A stretch of DNA of 15,618 nucleotides from RGIG8597 sp045133795 (GCA_045133795.1 JBGUUT010000080.1:1-15618); one strand, 5' to 3'; numbered from the stretch's first letter, positions 1 to 7,569 are shown. Made by a program: numbers and translations. The notes: generated by a model from the letters alone, not told the origin.

Positions 1-84
1 AACCTCAAAAATATTTTTTTCTATTTGTGTTAGATTGCTGCAAGCAAAGAGTCATTTAAAATTTACTATTTTTTTAATATATAA

Positions 85-105
85 AAATGGGATACAGGCC
101 TGGGC
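85..105 (+). repeat. Partial copy of the dispersed AGGTCTGGGC element (divergent)
   Basis: The sequence reads AAATGGGATA followed by CAGGCCTGGGCT. It matches the centre and right arm of the full palindrome at 15252-15290 (AAATGGGATAGAGGTCTGGGCT), with changes in the arm (AGGCCTGGGC instead of AGGTCTGGGC). The left arm is missing, so this copy cannot form the long hairpin. Confidence 0.55.
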
Positions 106-191
106 TAATCCATCAGAAGATTGCAAATTGTATAGAAAATTATCAGAAGATATTTTTTTGTATATGATGAAATAATATAACAGCTTAGGTT

Positions 192-221
192 TGTATTCTG
201 TTTTGGAATCAAGGTCTGGGC
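192..221 (+). repeat. Partial copy of the dispersed AGGTCTGGGC element
   Basis: This is the right-arm half of the element: TATTCTGTTTTGGAATC and then AAGGTCTGGGC. It is nearly identical to the partial copy at 9773-9800, so these two form a subfamily that keeps the centre and right arm but lacks the GCCCAGACCT left arm. It lies about 130 bp upstream of pnp and about 70 bp upstream of the putative -35 box. Confidence 0.65.
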
Positions 222-287
222 GATTCCCCATTTAAAGCATTAGATAATCAAGTATTTTGATGTAAATATTAAAATAGAATTCCTCAT

Positions 288-316
288 TTTACACACATCA
301 AAAAATTGTTTATAAT
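288..316 (+). promoter_or_regulatory. Sigma-70-type promoter of pnp
   Basis: A -35 box TTTACA (288-293, 5 of 6 to TTGACA) and a perfect -10 box TATAAT (311-316) are separated by exactly 17 bp. Transcription would start near 323 and give a leader of about 25 nt that contains the AGGAG ribosome site of pnp. Confidence 0.7.
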
Positions 317-348
317 GTTTCCAATTTAATGGAAGAACAGGAGTAAAA

Positions 349-2553
349 ATGCGAACAATTAAAGAAAAAAGATTCACGGTTGACGGAAAAGAAATGATTG
401 TCCGAACCGGAGAATATGCTTTCCAAGCAAATGGAAGTATTACTTTGCAATCAGGAGAAAATGTTATCCAAGCGATTGCGACTATGGGACCGGAAAATAA
501 TGATTTAGACTTTTTCCCATTACAGGTTGAATATAAAGAAAATTTATATGCGGCCGGAAAATTGAAAAGTAGTAAATTTTCAAAACGCCCGGGACGTCCG
601 AGTGATGAAGCAATATTAAAAGGAAGAATTATCGACCGTTCTATTCGTCCGATGTTCCCAAAAGATTTGACAAGAGAAGTACAGATTGTTGTAAATGTTT
701 TAGCTGTTGATAATACACAGCCGTTGGATGTTTTGGCTCTTACAGCTGTAGTTGCAGCTCTTGCTGTCAGTGATATTCCTTTCGATTGTAACATCGGAGG
801 TGTCAGAATCAGTAAAGTTGACGGAGAGCTTGTAGTAAATCCTACAATTGAACAATGCAATAGACAAGATTTTGAACTTGTTCTCGGTGGTAATGCAGAA
901 AAAATTATAATGATTGAATCTGCTGCAAATATTATCAGTGATGATGATATGCTTGCCGGATTTAAAGCGGCTTTTGCTCCTTTGGGAGAAATTGCGAAAG
1001 CGATGAAAGAATTCCAAGATGAAGCTGGTAAAAAGAAGATTGACTATGTTGAAAAAGAAGTCGATATGGCGATTGTTGAAAAAATCAAACCTACGGCTGA
1101 TGAAAAAATAGAGTTGTTCTTTAAAGGACAAGCTGATGGTTCTATTTATCGTAAAGAATATGATAAATACGTAGAAGAGCCGGTATTGGCACTTTTTACA
1201 GAAGAAGAACTTGAAGAAAATAAGAAGGCAATCAGAGAAGCTTTAGATTATGTATTCAAGAAAACAGTTCGTCATCATTTATTAAGAGAACATCGCCGTC
1301 TTGACGGAAGAAAGATAAATGAAATTCGTGAGTTGGAATGTCAAGCTGGTGTATTACCGAGAGTTCACGGAAGTTCTATGTTCTTACGTGGAGAAACTCA
1401 GGTTTTAAATATTTTAACTTTAGCAGCTCCGGGCGAAGAATTAATTATCGAAGGTCTTGAAGGTGAAGAAAAACGCCGCTATATGCATGCTTATTCTGCA
1501 TTGCCGTTTTCTGTAGGTGAATGTGGAAGAATGAACGGACCGGGAAGACGTGAAATCGGTCACGGTGCATTAGCAGAAAAAGCTTTGGTACCTGTAATTC
1601 CGGATGTAGATAAATTCCCTTATGTTATACGTCTTGTTTCTGAAGTTATGGGACAAAACGGTTCATCATCAATGGGGTCTACTTGTGCTTCATCATTGGC
1701 TTTGATGGATGCCGGAGTTCCTATTAAATCTCACGTTGCAGGTATTTCAATCGGTCTTATTACCGGAGAAACAGATGATGACTTCCTTACTATTACTGAT
1801 ATTCAGGGACAGGAAGATTTCAGCGGCGACATGGATTTTAAAGTTACCGGAACTTATGAAGGTATTACTGCAATTCAGATGGATACAAAAATTAAAGGTT
1901 TGACTTATGCAATGGTAGAAAGTGCAATTCGTCAAGCTCATGAAGCCAGAAATGTAATTCTTGATTTAATGTACAAAACAATTTCAGAACCTAGAGCTGA
2001 TTTGTCAAAATATGCACCGAAAATTGATACAATTATGATTCCTGTTGACAGTATCGGAGCTGTTGTAGGTTCACAGGGTAAAGTTATCAAACAATTGTGT
2101 GCAGATTACCAAGTTGTTATTAATATTGAAGATGACGGAACTACAAATATTTCCGGAACAATCAGAGAAAATTTAGATGCAGTAAAGAAAATCATTAACG
2201 GCATTATAAATGACCCTGAAGTGGGTGCAATCTATGATGCAAAAATTGCTCGTTTGATGGATTTCGGTGCATTTGTAGAGATTTTCCCCGGAAAAGAAGG
2301 TTTGGTACATATTTCAAAAATGGCTAAGACCAGAGTGGAAAAAGTTACTGATGTTGTACAAGTCGGTCAGGTTGTTAAAGTAAAATTGATGGAAATTGAT
2401 TCTCAAAAACGTCTTAATTTCTCAATGATTTTAGATGAAGAACCGGGAGCTGCAAATACAAATCGTCCTAAAGAACGTTTTAATCATGATAAAAATGAAA
2501 GAAACAGCAGACGTGAAGTACATACAGAACGCAGAAACTTTGATAAAAAATAA
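349..2553 (+). CDS. pnp: Polyribonucleotide nucleotidyltransferase (PNPase)
   Basis: PNPase is a cytoplasmic trimeric 3'-5' exoribonuclease that uses phosphate to release nucleoside diphosphates and can also add 3' tails. The 734-residue protein has the full layout: RNase PH domain 1 (about 15-145), all-alpha linker (about 150-240), RNase PH domain 2 (about 325-545), KH domain (about 555-615, GXXG as GSQG near 574) and S1 domain (about 625-693). The phosphate-site stretch NGSSSMGS is at 437-444. The catalytic metal-site residues correspond to D490, D496 and K498 in EDFSGDMDFK. The C-terminal tail after 700 is charged and Asn/Arg-rich. The start is set by ACAGGAG six bases upstream. It is followed by two small membrane-protein genes, the first after 16 bp. 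Length and motifs are typical, so the call is certain. Confidence 0.98.
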   Translation: MRTIKEKRFTVDGKEMIVRTGEYAFQANGSITLQSGENVIQAIATMGPENNDLDFFPLQVEYKENLYAAGKLKSSKFSKRPGRPSDEAILKGRIIDRSIRPMFPKDLTREVQIVVNVLAVDNTQPLDVLALTAVVAALAVSDIPFDCNIGGVRISKVDGELVVNPTIEQCNRQDFELVLGGNAEKIIMIESAANIISDDDMLAGFKAAFAPLGEIAKAMKEFQDEAGKKKIDYVEKEVDMAIVEKIKPTADEKIELFFKGQADGSIYRKEYDKYVEEPVLALFTEEELEENKKAIREALDYVFKKTVRHHLLREHRRLDGRKINEIRELECQAGVLPRVHGSSMFLRGETQVLNILTLAAPGEELIIEGLEGEEKRRYMHAYSALPFSVGECGRMNGPGRREIGHGALAEKALVPVIPDVDKFPYVIRLVSEVMGQNGSSSMGSTCASSLALMDAGVPIKSHVAGISIGLITGETDDDFLTITDIQGQEDFSGDMDFKVTGTYEGITAIQMDTKIKGLTYAMVESAIRQAHEARNVILDLMYKTISEPRADLSKYAPKIDTIMIPVDSIGAVVGSQGKVIKQLCADYQVVINIEDDGTTNISGTIRENLDAVKKIINGIINDPEVGAIYDAKIARLMDFGAFVEIFPGKEGLVHISKMAKTRVEKVTDVVQVGQVVKVKLMEIDSQKRLNFSMILDEEPGAANTNRPKERFNHDKNERNSRREVHTERRNFDKK

Positions 2554-2569
2554 TTTGCAGGAGTTGGAA

Positions 2570-2803
2570 ATGGCTGAAGAAAAAAAAGATAAATTATTTG
2601 AAGATGCTATCAGAGAAGTAAAAAATGATGTTGAGAATAAAATAGCAGAATTAAAGGAAATGATTCAAAATGATTATTTACCTGAAACTGAAAAAAAATT
2701 GAAAGAGAATGTATTTCTTACTGTTGCAATTTCTTTGGTTGTGGGCTTTATTACCGGAATAATTTTTTCTTTAACAGGAATGCACTGTGGCAAGAAAAAA
2801 TAA
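2570..2803 (+). CDS. Small single-TM protein, YqjD/DUF883-like architecture
   Basis: A 77-residue protein whose start is the ATG at 2570, preceded by GCAGGAG. An earlier in-frame start would lie inside pnp and is not needed. Residues 1-45 are highly charged and helical (Lys/Glu-rich, probably amphipathic or coiled coil). One hydrophobic segment at about 48-69 follows, then a short basic tail (HCGKKK). A charged N-terminal helix plus a C-terminal membrane anchor with glycines is the plan of YqjD/ElaB (DUF883) proteins, which tether to membranes and in E. coli associate with ribosomes. No diagnostic residues can be named, so the family link is inferred from architecture and from the next gene. 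It sits 16 bp after pnp and overlaps the downstream gene by 17 bp, so the two are probably translationally coupled. Confidence 0.75.
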   Translation: MAEEKKDKLFEDAIREVKNDVENKIAELKEMIQNDYLPETEKKLKENVFLTVAISLVVGFITGIIFSLTGMHCGKKK

Positions 2804-3119
2804 GTTCGGTTTTCTTTGTAATCCGTTGATGGGGTTGGTGAAAAAAAGTGCAAATACTTTCTTTCAAAGTATTACGGAAAATTTCATTAACAAAGTTAAA
2901 GGTTATTTTGTCGGTACAGCAAACCTTATCTTAGGATTATTCTTTTTCTTTTTCTTTTGGTTGGCATTAAACGTCATGATAGTTGAAGTATTTAGACAGT
3001 TTTTGCATATGAAGATTTTTTTCTCAGTGCTGATTGTTGCAATATTGAATCTGATTATGTCAGTTTTATTTTTGAATGCCGGAATGAAAAAGTTCAAAGA
3101 AGACAAAAATAGTAAATAA
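2787..3119 (+). CDS. Two-TM membrane protein, YqjE/phage-holin-3_6-like
   Basis: A 110-residue protein starting with GTG at 2787. AGGAA lies six bases upstream, inside the previous gene, with which it overlaps by 17 bp. An ATG at 2829 is a possible shorter start but has no comparable ribosome site. A basic N-terminal region (about 1-40) precedes two membrane segments at about 44-67 (with six consecutive Phe) and 77-98, then a basic tail. This matches the size and layout of the YqjE/putative holin superfamily III proteins often encoded next to YqjD-like genes. Despite the holin name, such chromosomal pairs are not lysis genes in known cases. Function here is unknown. The gene is last before the terminator at 3136-3165. 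Confidence 0.75.
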   Translation: MARKNKFGFLCNPLMGLVKKSANTFFQSITENFINKVKGYFVGTANLILGLFFFFFFWLALNVMIVEVFRQFLHMKIFFSVLIVAILNLIMSVLFLNAGMKKFKEDKNSK

Positions 3120-3135
3120 AAGTATTTTCTCTATT

Positions 3136-3165
3136 AAAACTCCCGATTATTCGGGAGTTTTTTTT
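3136..3165 (+). terminator. Intrinsic terminator after the pnp cluster
   Basis: A perfect stem CTCCCGA/TCGGGAG with loop TTAT is extended by A/T pairs (AAAA before, T8 after). The run of eight T residues on the + strand makes this a textbook Rho-independent terminator. It closes the pnp transcript 17 bp after the last stop codon. Confidence 0.93.
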
Positions 3166-3191
3166 ATAATTAAATTAATACGGAGGTAAAA

Positions 3192-4484
3192 ATGCGAGCT
3201 GTAGATTGTATTATAAAAAAAAGAAACGGTGAAAAATTAAATAAAGCTGATATTGATGAATTGATTAGCGGTTATGTAGCCGGAGTAATTCCCGATTATC
3301 AGATTTCAGCATTTTTAATGGCAGTTTTTTTTCAAGGTCTGGATTTTGAAGAAACGTGGTTACTTACTAATGCAATGATATCTTCCGGTAAACATTTTGA
3401 TTTTCCGGAAATAGCTGGAATAAAAGTCGATAAGCATTCAACCGGAGGCGTGGGAGATAAAGTAAGTTTATTATTAGCTCCGATAGCTGCTGCATGTGGA
3501 TGTAAAATTCCTATGATGAGCGGACGAGGTCTGGGACATACGGGCGGAACGCTTGATAAATTAGAATCAGTTCCCGGTTATCGTGTTTTTCTGGATGAAA
3601 AGGAAGTGCGTAATATTTTATCAATCGATGGTTATGTAATGATGGGGCAAACAGAAGATTTTGTTCCGGCGGATAAAAAAATGTATGCTTTGCGTGATGT
3701 AACGGGGACAGTGGAATCAGTACCGCTGATAACATCTTCGATAATGTCAAAAAAAATTGCTGAAGGAAGTAATGCTCTCGTACTTGACTTAAAATGCGGA
3801 AGCGGAGCTTTTATGAAAGATATTGCTTCTGCTAAAAAATTGGCGGAATATATTATCGGAACTGCAAAAGCTGCAGGACAGAAAATCAAAGTAGTAATCA
3901 GTGATATGAATCAACCTTTGGGAAGAACAATCGGAAATTATAATGAACTGCTTGAAAGTGCGGCGGCTTTACAGGGAAATGGCGATGAGCGGTTAATGGA
4001 ATTGACTTACAGATTGGCTGCATGGATGATACTTTTGTCAGAAAAAGCTGCGACTTTAGATGAAGCTTTAAATATGGCTAAAAATGCCGTTGTGTCCGGT
4101 GAAGCTTTTAAGTTGTTTTTGCAAAATATAGAACATCAAGGTGGTGATGTTGATTATATATTAAATCCTAAAGTCTTGTATAAACACACGAAAACTGTTT
4201 GTGCAAAGAAAAGCGGGTATATTACAGAAATAGATTCTTATAATGTCGGAATTGCTTCAATTTATATCGGTTGCGGGCGACGTACAAAAGAGGATTCTAT
4301 AGATCATTATGCGGGGATTGAGGTATTGAAAAACGTCGGTGATAAAGTTGAAATCGGTGATAAGATTTTTACTTTATGCTATAACGACGGCGATATTGAA
4401 AGTGCTTGTGAATTGCTGGAGAAGGCTGTCGTTGTTTCAGATAATAAACCGGAGGTTTCCGAAATTATTTGTGAAGAAATTTGA
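3192..4484 (+). CDS. Pyrimidine-nucleoside (thymidine) phosphorylase
   Basis: This enzyme splits thymidine, deoxyuridine and (in the broad-specificity type) uridine with phosphate, giving the base and (deoxy)ribose-1-phosphate for salvage and carbon use in the cytoplasm. The 430-residue protein is the usual length. It has the N-terminal helical domain of the family, the phosphate-binding loop KHSTGGVGDK (81-90), and the family signature SGRGLGHTGGTLDKLE (110-125). The C-terminal domain (about 335-430) has the typical IGCGRRTKEDSIDHYAGI region. GGAGG lies five bases before the ATG. DeoA and Pdp share all visible motifs, so whether it accepts uridine cannot be settled by eye, and no symbol is given. 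It is separated from pnp by a terminator, so it needs its own start or read-through. A TATAAT at 3165-3170 lies just after that terminator but lacks a good -35. Confidence 0.95.
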   Translation: MRAVDCIIKKRNGEKLNKADIDELISGYVAGVIPDYQISAFLMAVFFQGLDFEETWLLTNAMISSGKHFDFPEIAGIKVDKHSTGGVGDKVSLLLAPIAAACGCKIPMMSGRGLGHTGGTLDKLESVPGYRVFLDEKEVRNILSIDGYVMMGQTEDFVPADKKMYALRDVTGTVESVPLITSSIMSKKIAEGSNALVLDLKCGSGAFMKDIASAKKLAEYIIGTAKAAGQKIKVVISDMNQPLGRTIGNYNELLESAAALQGNGDERLMELTYRLAAWMILLSEKAATLDEALNMAKNAVVSGEAFKLFLQNIEHQGGDVDYILNPKVLYKHTKTVCAKKSGYITEIDSYNVGIASIYIGCGRRTKEDSIDHYAGIEVLKNVGDKVEIGDKIFTLCYNDGDIESACELLEKAVVVSDNKPEVSEIICEEI

Positions 4485-4538
4485 GATAATAATGAAATTA
4501 TTTGTTTAGAGTTTCGTCTAATATGTAATCCTTTATAA

Positions 4539-4564
4539 CTGCATTGAAGTAAAAATCAATGCAG
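4539..4564. other. Perfect 9-bp hairpin downstream of the phosphorylase gene
   Basis: CTGCATTGA pairs perfectly with TCAATGCAG around an 8-base A-rich loop. No T run follows, so it is not a standard terminator. It could protect a 3' end or be part of a leader structure for the following lipoprotein genes. Confidence 0.5.
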
Positions 4565-4579
4565 AAATTGTTTATTTGC

Positions 4580-4662
4580 AAAAAGACTGTTTGTGTCTTG
4601 AAGTGTACCTAAAATTCTTTCAGTTTTTGGTACACTTCTTTTTTTTCAAGCAGTCTTTTTTT
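4580..4662 (+). terminator. Nested double hairpin, terminator-like
   Basis: The inner stem GAAGTGTACC (4600-4609) pairs with GGTACACTTC (4629-4638) and is followed by T8, so it is a terminator on its own. An outer 10-bp stem, AAAAAGACTG (4580-4589) with CAGTCTTTTT (4651-4660), encloses it and is followed by a second T run. CTTG (4597-4600) can also pair with CAAG (4647-4650), competing slightly with the base of the inner stem. The simplest role is termination after the phosphorylase gene. Attenuation ahead of the lipoprotein cluster is an alternative. Confidence 0.7.
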
Positions 4663-4745
4663 TATTTCTTAAAATCAAAATATGTAAAAAAAATGCCTGT
4701 ATAGTAATTGATAATTACATTCTGTTTCAATAAATAGGAGGTAAT

Positions 4746-5249
4746 ATGAATTACAAAATATTTTTTTTAATTATGAGTCTTTTCTTATCATTAACAGCGT
4801 GTTCGCAAGTTACTGGAAGCGGTCAAAAGGGCGATGAACTTACTCAAGTTATCATTAACAGCGATAAGGGACAAACGGTTTACTGGCTAAATCAAATGCA
4901 AAAAGTTCAAAAATGTGAAATTACCGATTTGTCCGGGGAAAAGATACTACGTATTTATAGTTATGATACGGCGGGAAATTTACAACATATCAGTAAAACT
5001 TCAACTTCAGGCGATAGATCAGAAATTTACATTTCACAAGAATGTTCACGCAGTGACAAAAAGATTACCAGAAAGGTTATTGAAGAAACTAATTCTCGTA
5101 ACAAATCCATTAGTTTTGAATGTGAGTATAAATATGGAGAAGACGGAGAATTGAAGAATATTGTTCAGACAGATAATAGCGGAAATATTAAAAAGAAAAG
5201 TCTAAATAGTGATTGTGATATGATTGGAGGATATACAAATGGATTATAA
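4746..5249 (+). CDS. Lipoprotein with YD-like repeats (short)
   Basis: A 167-residue predicted lipoprotein with a signal peptide and lipobox LTAC, the lipidated Cys being at 19. The ribosome site AGGAGG sits five bases before the ATG. The mature part contains YD-type motifs seen in RHS-like and related surface proteins, YSYDTAGNL (71-79) and YKYGEDGEL (128-136), and is otherwise polar. It is first in a three-gene envelope cluster and shares this repeat style with the third gene, so the two may be paralogous. The last nine residues are encoded by the ribosome site and start of the next gene (11-bp overlap), which is odd for a lipoprotein tail and may reflect a shifted frame near the A-rich stretch around 5190. 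No enzymatic function is visible. It probably faces the periplasm or cell surface. Confidence 0.8.
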   Translation: MNYKIFFLIMSLFLSLTACSQVTGSGQKGDELTQVIINSDKGQTVYWLNQMQKVQKCEITDLSGEKILRIYSYDTAGNLQHISKTSTSGDRSEIYISQECSRSDKKITRKVIEETNSRNKSISFECEYKYGEDGELKNIVQTDNSGNIKKKSLNSDCDMIGGYTNGL

Positions 5250-6387
5250 AAAAGTTTTTTTATCAATATTTGTTTTTTTAATGGCAGCAGTGTCTTTACC
5301 GGAAATTGTTGCGATAGGTAACAGTGAAGTCGTTTATGAATCAGATGTTGCTGATTTTTCTGATTACGGAATAGATTTTGTAGAAGCTGACGGAAGTTTT
5401 AAACAGAATAATTTAATGGAATTACAAGTTGGCGAAGTATTTGTTGATGTTGATGAGACAGCAAAAAAGATTGTTTCTATAAGCCAAACTCAAAATAAAA
5501 TAGTTATTGAAACAGAAGAACCGGCATTTTATGAGGTTTTGAAATCTTATAAACTTCCGGAGCAAGATATAGAAGTTACGCTTGATGAAAACCTTGTCGG
5601 CAGCCGAAGCGAAATAAAAGTTTTGGATAAAAGTTTATCCGTACGCAAAGATTATTCTAATAATGTCGGAAAAGTTTCATTCGGAACAACATTGAAAGCT
5701 TTATTAAATGTAAACGCAAATATTGATATTCCGGTGAAAAATAAAAAAGGTTCAATGAAAGTCGGCAGTAAATTTGAATTAGGAATGGACGAAGCAAAAA
5801 TACGAGCTGATATTTCTAAAGAATATAAGTCCGGAAAAATAGAGCTGGTGAATTTTAGCGAGAAGAATTCTGTATTAAAAATTAATACAAAAATAGTTAC
5901 TCAAACAATTGCAAACGGTGCAATTAATGCAGAAATGGGATTGTCCGGAAAAGTTTGCGGCGAAATCGCTTTTTCTTCAGTATTGGAAAGAAGGTTATTT
6001 CAATTGCCTTTACCTACAAAATGTGCCGTAACTCGTGATTTGCAAATTGAGATGAAAGAAAAAATATCGGCTTCTACACAAAAAAGTACGTGTTTAGAAC
6101 AAATGTTGGGAATTGAAATTGATTTTTCGGTACTGGGAATAAACATAGCCAATATATCTTCCAATGTTGAACCGTATGTAGAAGCAAACGGAAGAGCAGA
6201 TGTAGGCTTAACATTTGAAGTTGATAAAAACTTTAACGTGAAGACGAAAAAATTGGAAAAGTCATTAGATGCAGAATGTGAAATAGGAATAGACTCTGAT
6301 ACATCTTTAAGTTTGATAAAGAATTTATATCATAAAGATTTCGGCGAAAAGAGTTTGGTTATTTATCGTTGTGCGGGAAATAAGTAA
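5239..6387 (+). CDS. Secreted protein of unknown function
   Basis: A 382-residue protein whose ATG at 5239 has GGAGG eight bases upstream. A TTG at 5224 is in frame but would place the start before the ribosome site. The N-terminus is a signal peptide (basic MDYKK, then a hydrophobic stretch to about 22, with cleavage near 25). The mature protein looks rich in beta strands, with alternating polar and hydrophobic stretches (for example 148-200 and 215-250), and carries five Cys (240, 262, 285, 347, 378). It has no lipobox, no obvious outer-membrane C-terminal Phe and no catalytic motif. I do not recognise the family. It lies between two YD-type lipoprotein genes (11-bp overlap before, 12-bp gap after), so it is probably co-expressed and may be exported to the periplasm or surface with them. 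Confidence 0.82.
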   Translation: MDYKKVFLSIFVFLMAAVSLPEIVAIGNSEVVYESDVADFSDYGIDFVEADGSFKQNNLMELQVGEVFVDVDETAKKIVSISQTQNKIVIETEEPAFYEVLKSYKLPEQDIEVTLDENLVGSRSEIKVLDKSLSVRKDYSNNVGKVSFGTTLKALLNVNANIDIPVKNKKGSMKVGSKFELGMDEAKIRADISKEYKSGKIELVNFSEKNSVLKINTKIVTQTIANGAINAEMGLSGKVCGEIAFSSVLERRLFQLPLPTKCAVTRDLQIEMKEKISASTQKSTCLEQMLGIEIDFSVLGINIANISSNVEPYVEANGRADVGLTFEVDKNFNVKTKKLEKSLDAECEIGIDSDTSLSLIKNLYHKDFGEKSLVIYRCAGNK

Positions 6388-6399
6388 GAAGGAGAAAAT

Positions 6400-7503
6400 A
6401 TGAATTGGAAAAATTTAGTTGGTGTTATTTCTTTAATGTTATTGTTCTTTATTTCTTGTGATGTAGAAAATACAGGTAATAATCAAAAAAAAGAGAAATT
6501 TGAAAATGAAGAGAAGCTTGAAGAGAATGATAATTCAATTCCGGTATTTCGTTATCTTGAAAAAAGAACTTCAAATGATTTGCCTTTGGAATCTTGGCTT
6601 TATGATTCGAAAGGTGAGCTGAGTGAATATTGTTCTTATGACAGTACAAATACAACTAAAATAAAAGTAACTGTTTATGACAGTGACAGTAATGAAAAGA
6701 AAGCTGTCGGATATCAAATCGTGGAGTACGGAAAAAATAATATTACCGGTGAGACGGAAGTGTTGAAAAAGGAAACTTACAATATTTCAAATGAATTATT
6801 GGAAGTTGCAACTAAGACAATTAAAAATTCAGAGGTTGTATCTTTAAAAAAGACAAAAACAGAAGTTCTCGAAAGCAAAAAATGTGTTTATAAAGAAAAA
6901 TTGTTGAGCAAAGAGTTTTCATATAGTGATGAGGAACAGAAAAAGTTGACTGAAGAAAAGTTGTATGAATATGATGCTGAAAATGATTTACAAACAGTCA
7001 TTACCAAAAATTATTTTGATACTACGCAGGCTTTTTATACAAAATATTTTTATGATACCGAAAACGGAAAATATTCACGTAAAGAAAGCTTTTTGTTGAG
7101 TGACGCAAGTGTAACCATGAGTTCCGACATTGATGAAAGTGATATTAAAGATTATTGTGAAGTTGTTGAATATGAATATGATTCTGCCGGTGATGTTGTT
7201 AAGGAACATGTAATTTCCGACGGAAAAGACCAAAATTATACGCTTTATACTTATGGTGAATATAAAGGAAATAAATATAAACAAAATGTGTGCTTCTATA
7301 ATAATGCAGAAACAGATAATCATTTGGTAGAAAAAAACGAATATCATTTTTATGATGACAATGATGAAATCGGAAAATATTTTTATGAGGAAATACGCTA
7401 TTGTTATTCTGATAGATACGATTATGAGGAAAATAATGAGTATACATATACCTCTCGCAGCGGAAAGAAAACGCTCATCGGAACTATGAGAGATATTAAA
7501 TAA
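6400..7503 (+). CDS. Lipoprotein with several YD-like repeats
   Basis: A 367-residue predicted lipoprotein. The signal peptide ends in FISC with the lipidated Cys at 20, a spirochaete-style lipobox with Ser before Cys. A Glu/Lys/Asn-rich linker (about 27-46) follows. Then come repeated short motifs of the YD type: LYDSKGEL (67-74), YEYDAENDL (189-197), YFYDTENGK (216-224), YEYDSAGDV (258-266) and HFYDDNDEI (316-324). Tyr and Asp are strongly enriched. This suggests a repetitive beta structure like YD/RHS-type or surface antigen repeats, but without the core-closing domain or toxin tail of true RHS proteins. AAGGAG precedes the ATG, 12 bp after the previous stop. It closes the cluster and is followed by a terminator. 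Function is unknown, with surface exposure or adhesion as an inference only. Confidence 0.85.
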   Translation: MNWKNLVGVISLMLLFFISCDVENTGNNQKKEKFENEEKLEENDNSIPVFRYLEKRTSNDLPLESWLYDSKGELSEYCSYDSTNTTKIKVTVYDSDSNEKKAVGYQIVEYGKNNITGETEVLKKETYNISNELLEVATKTIKNSEVVSLKKTKTEVLESKKCVYKEKLLSKEFSYSDEEQKKLTEEKLYEYDAENDLQTVITKNYFDTTQAFYTKYFYDTENGKYSRKESFLLSDASVTMSSDIDESDIKDYCEVVEYEYDSAGDVVKEHVISDGKDQNYTLYTYGEYKGNKYKQNVCFYNNAETDNHLVEKNEYHFYDDNDEIGKYFYEEIRYCYSDRYDYEENNEYTYTSRSGKKTLIGTMRDIK

Positions 7504-7522
7504 AAAAGCTTTTGTATAAAAT

Positions 7523-7560
7523 AAATGAGCAAGAAGGTAAAATCTTGCTCATTTGTTTTT
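7523..7560 (+). terminator. Terminator after the lipoprotein cluster
   Basis: A perfect 12-bp stem AAATGAGCAAGA/TCTTGCTCATTT with an 8-base loop, followed on the + strand by GTTTTT. It lies between convergent genes. On the minus strand the following sequence (TATTTTATAC) is less T-rich, so it may serve crcB as a weaker terminator too. Confidence 0.85.
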
Positions 7561-7569
7561 ATGTAAATG

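Larger units (their letters stand above)
52..231 (-). other. Short open frame spanning two repeat copies (doubtful gene)
   Basis: A 59-codon frame starts at an ATG at 231 and stops at a TGA at 52. Its N-terminus (MGNRPDLDSK) is encoded by the partial repeat at 192-221, and the GLAQACIP part by the repeat at 85-105. No Shine-Dalgarno sequence precedes the ATG and the encoded peptide is Lys/Ile/Tyr-rich, as expected from AT-rich DNA. It is most simply a chance frame through repeats, although it could be predicted as a small hypothetical wherever the repeat occurs. Confidence 0.15.
1..287. other. AT-rich intergenic region upstream of pnp
   Basis: No convincing gene is seen here, and rpsO, which often lies before pnp, is absent. 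The stretch holds two partial copies of the dispersed AGGTCTGGGC element (described separately). It also has a 10-bp direct repeat ATCAGAAGAT at 112-121 and 142-151, 30 bp apart. A 59-codon minus-strand open frame at 52-231 crosses both partial elements but has no ribosome-binding site. The rest is A/T runs. Confidence 0.6.

Noticed and set aside
2787..3119. Phage holin, indicating a prophage
   Set aside because: The two-TM protein resembles the holin-3_6/YqjE group, but it sits in a pnp cluster with no other phage gene.
3165..3170. TATAAT as promoter of the nucleoside phosphorylase gene
   Set aside because: The -10 match is perfect, but the region 17 bp upstream is the terminator stem with no -35 resemblance.
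4746..7503. RHS/YD polymorphic toxin locus
   Set aside because: The YD-like motifs are few and degenerate. There is no core-closing PxxxxDPxG-type motif, no C-terminal toxin domain and no small immunity gene.
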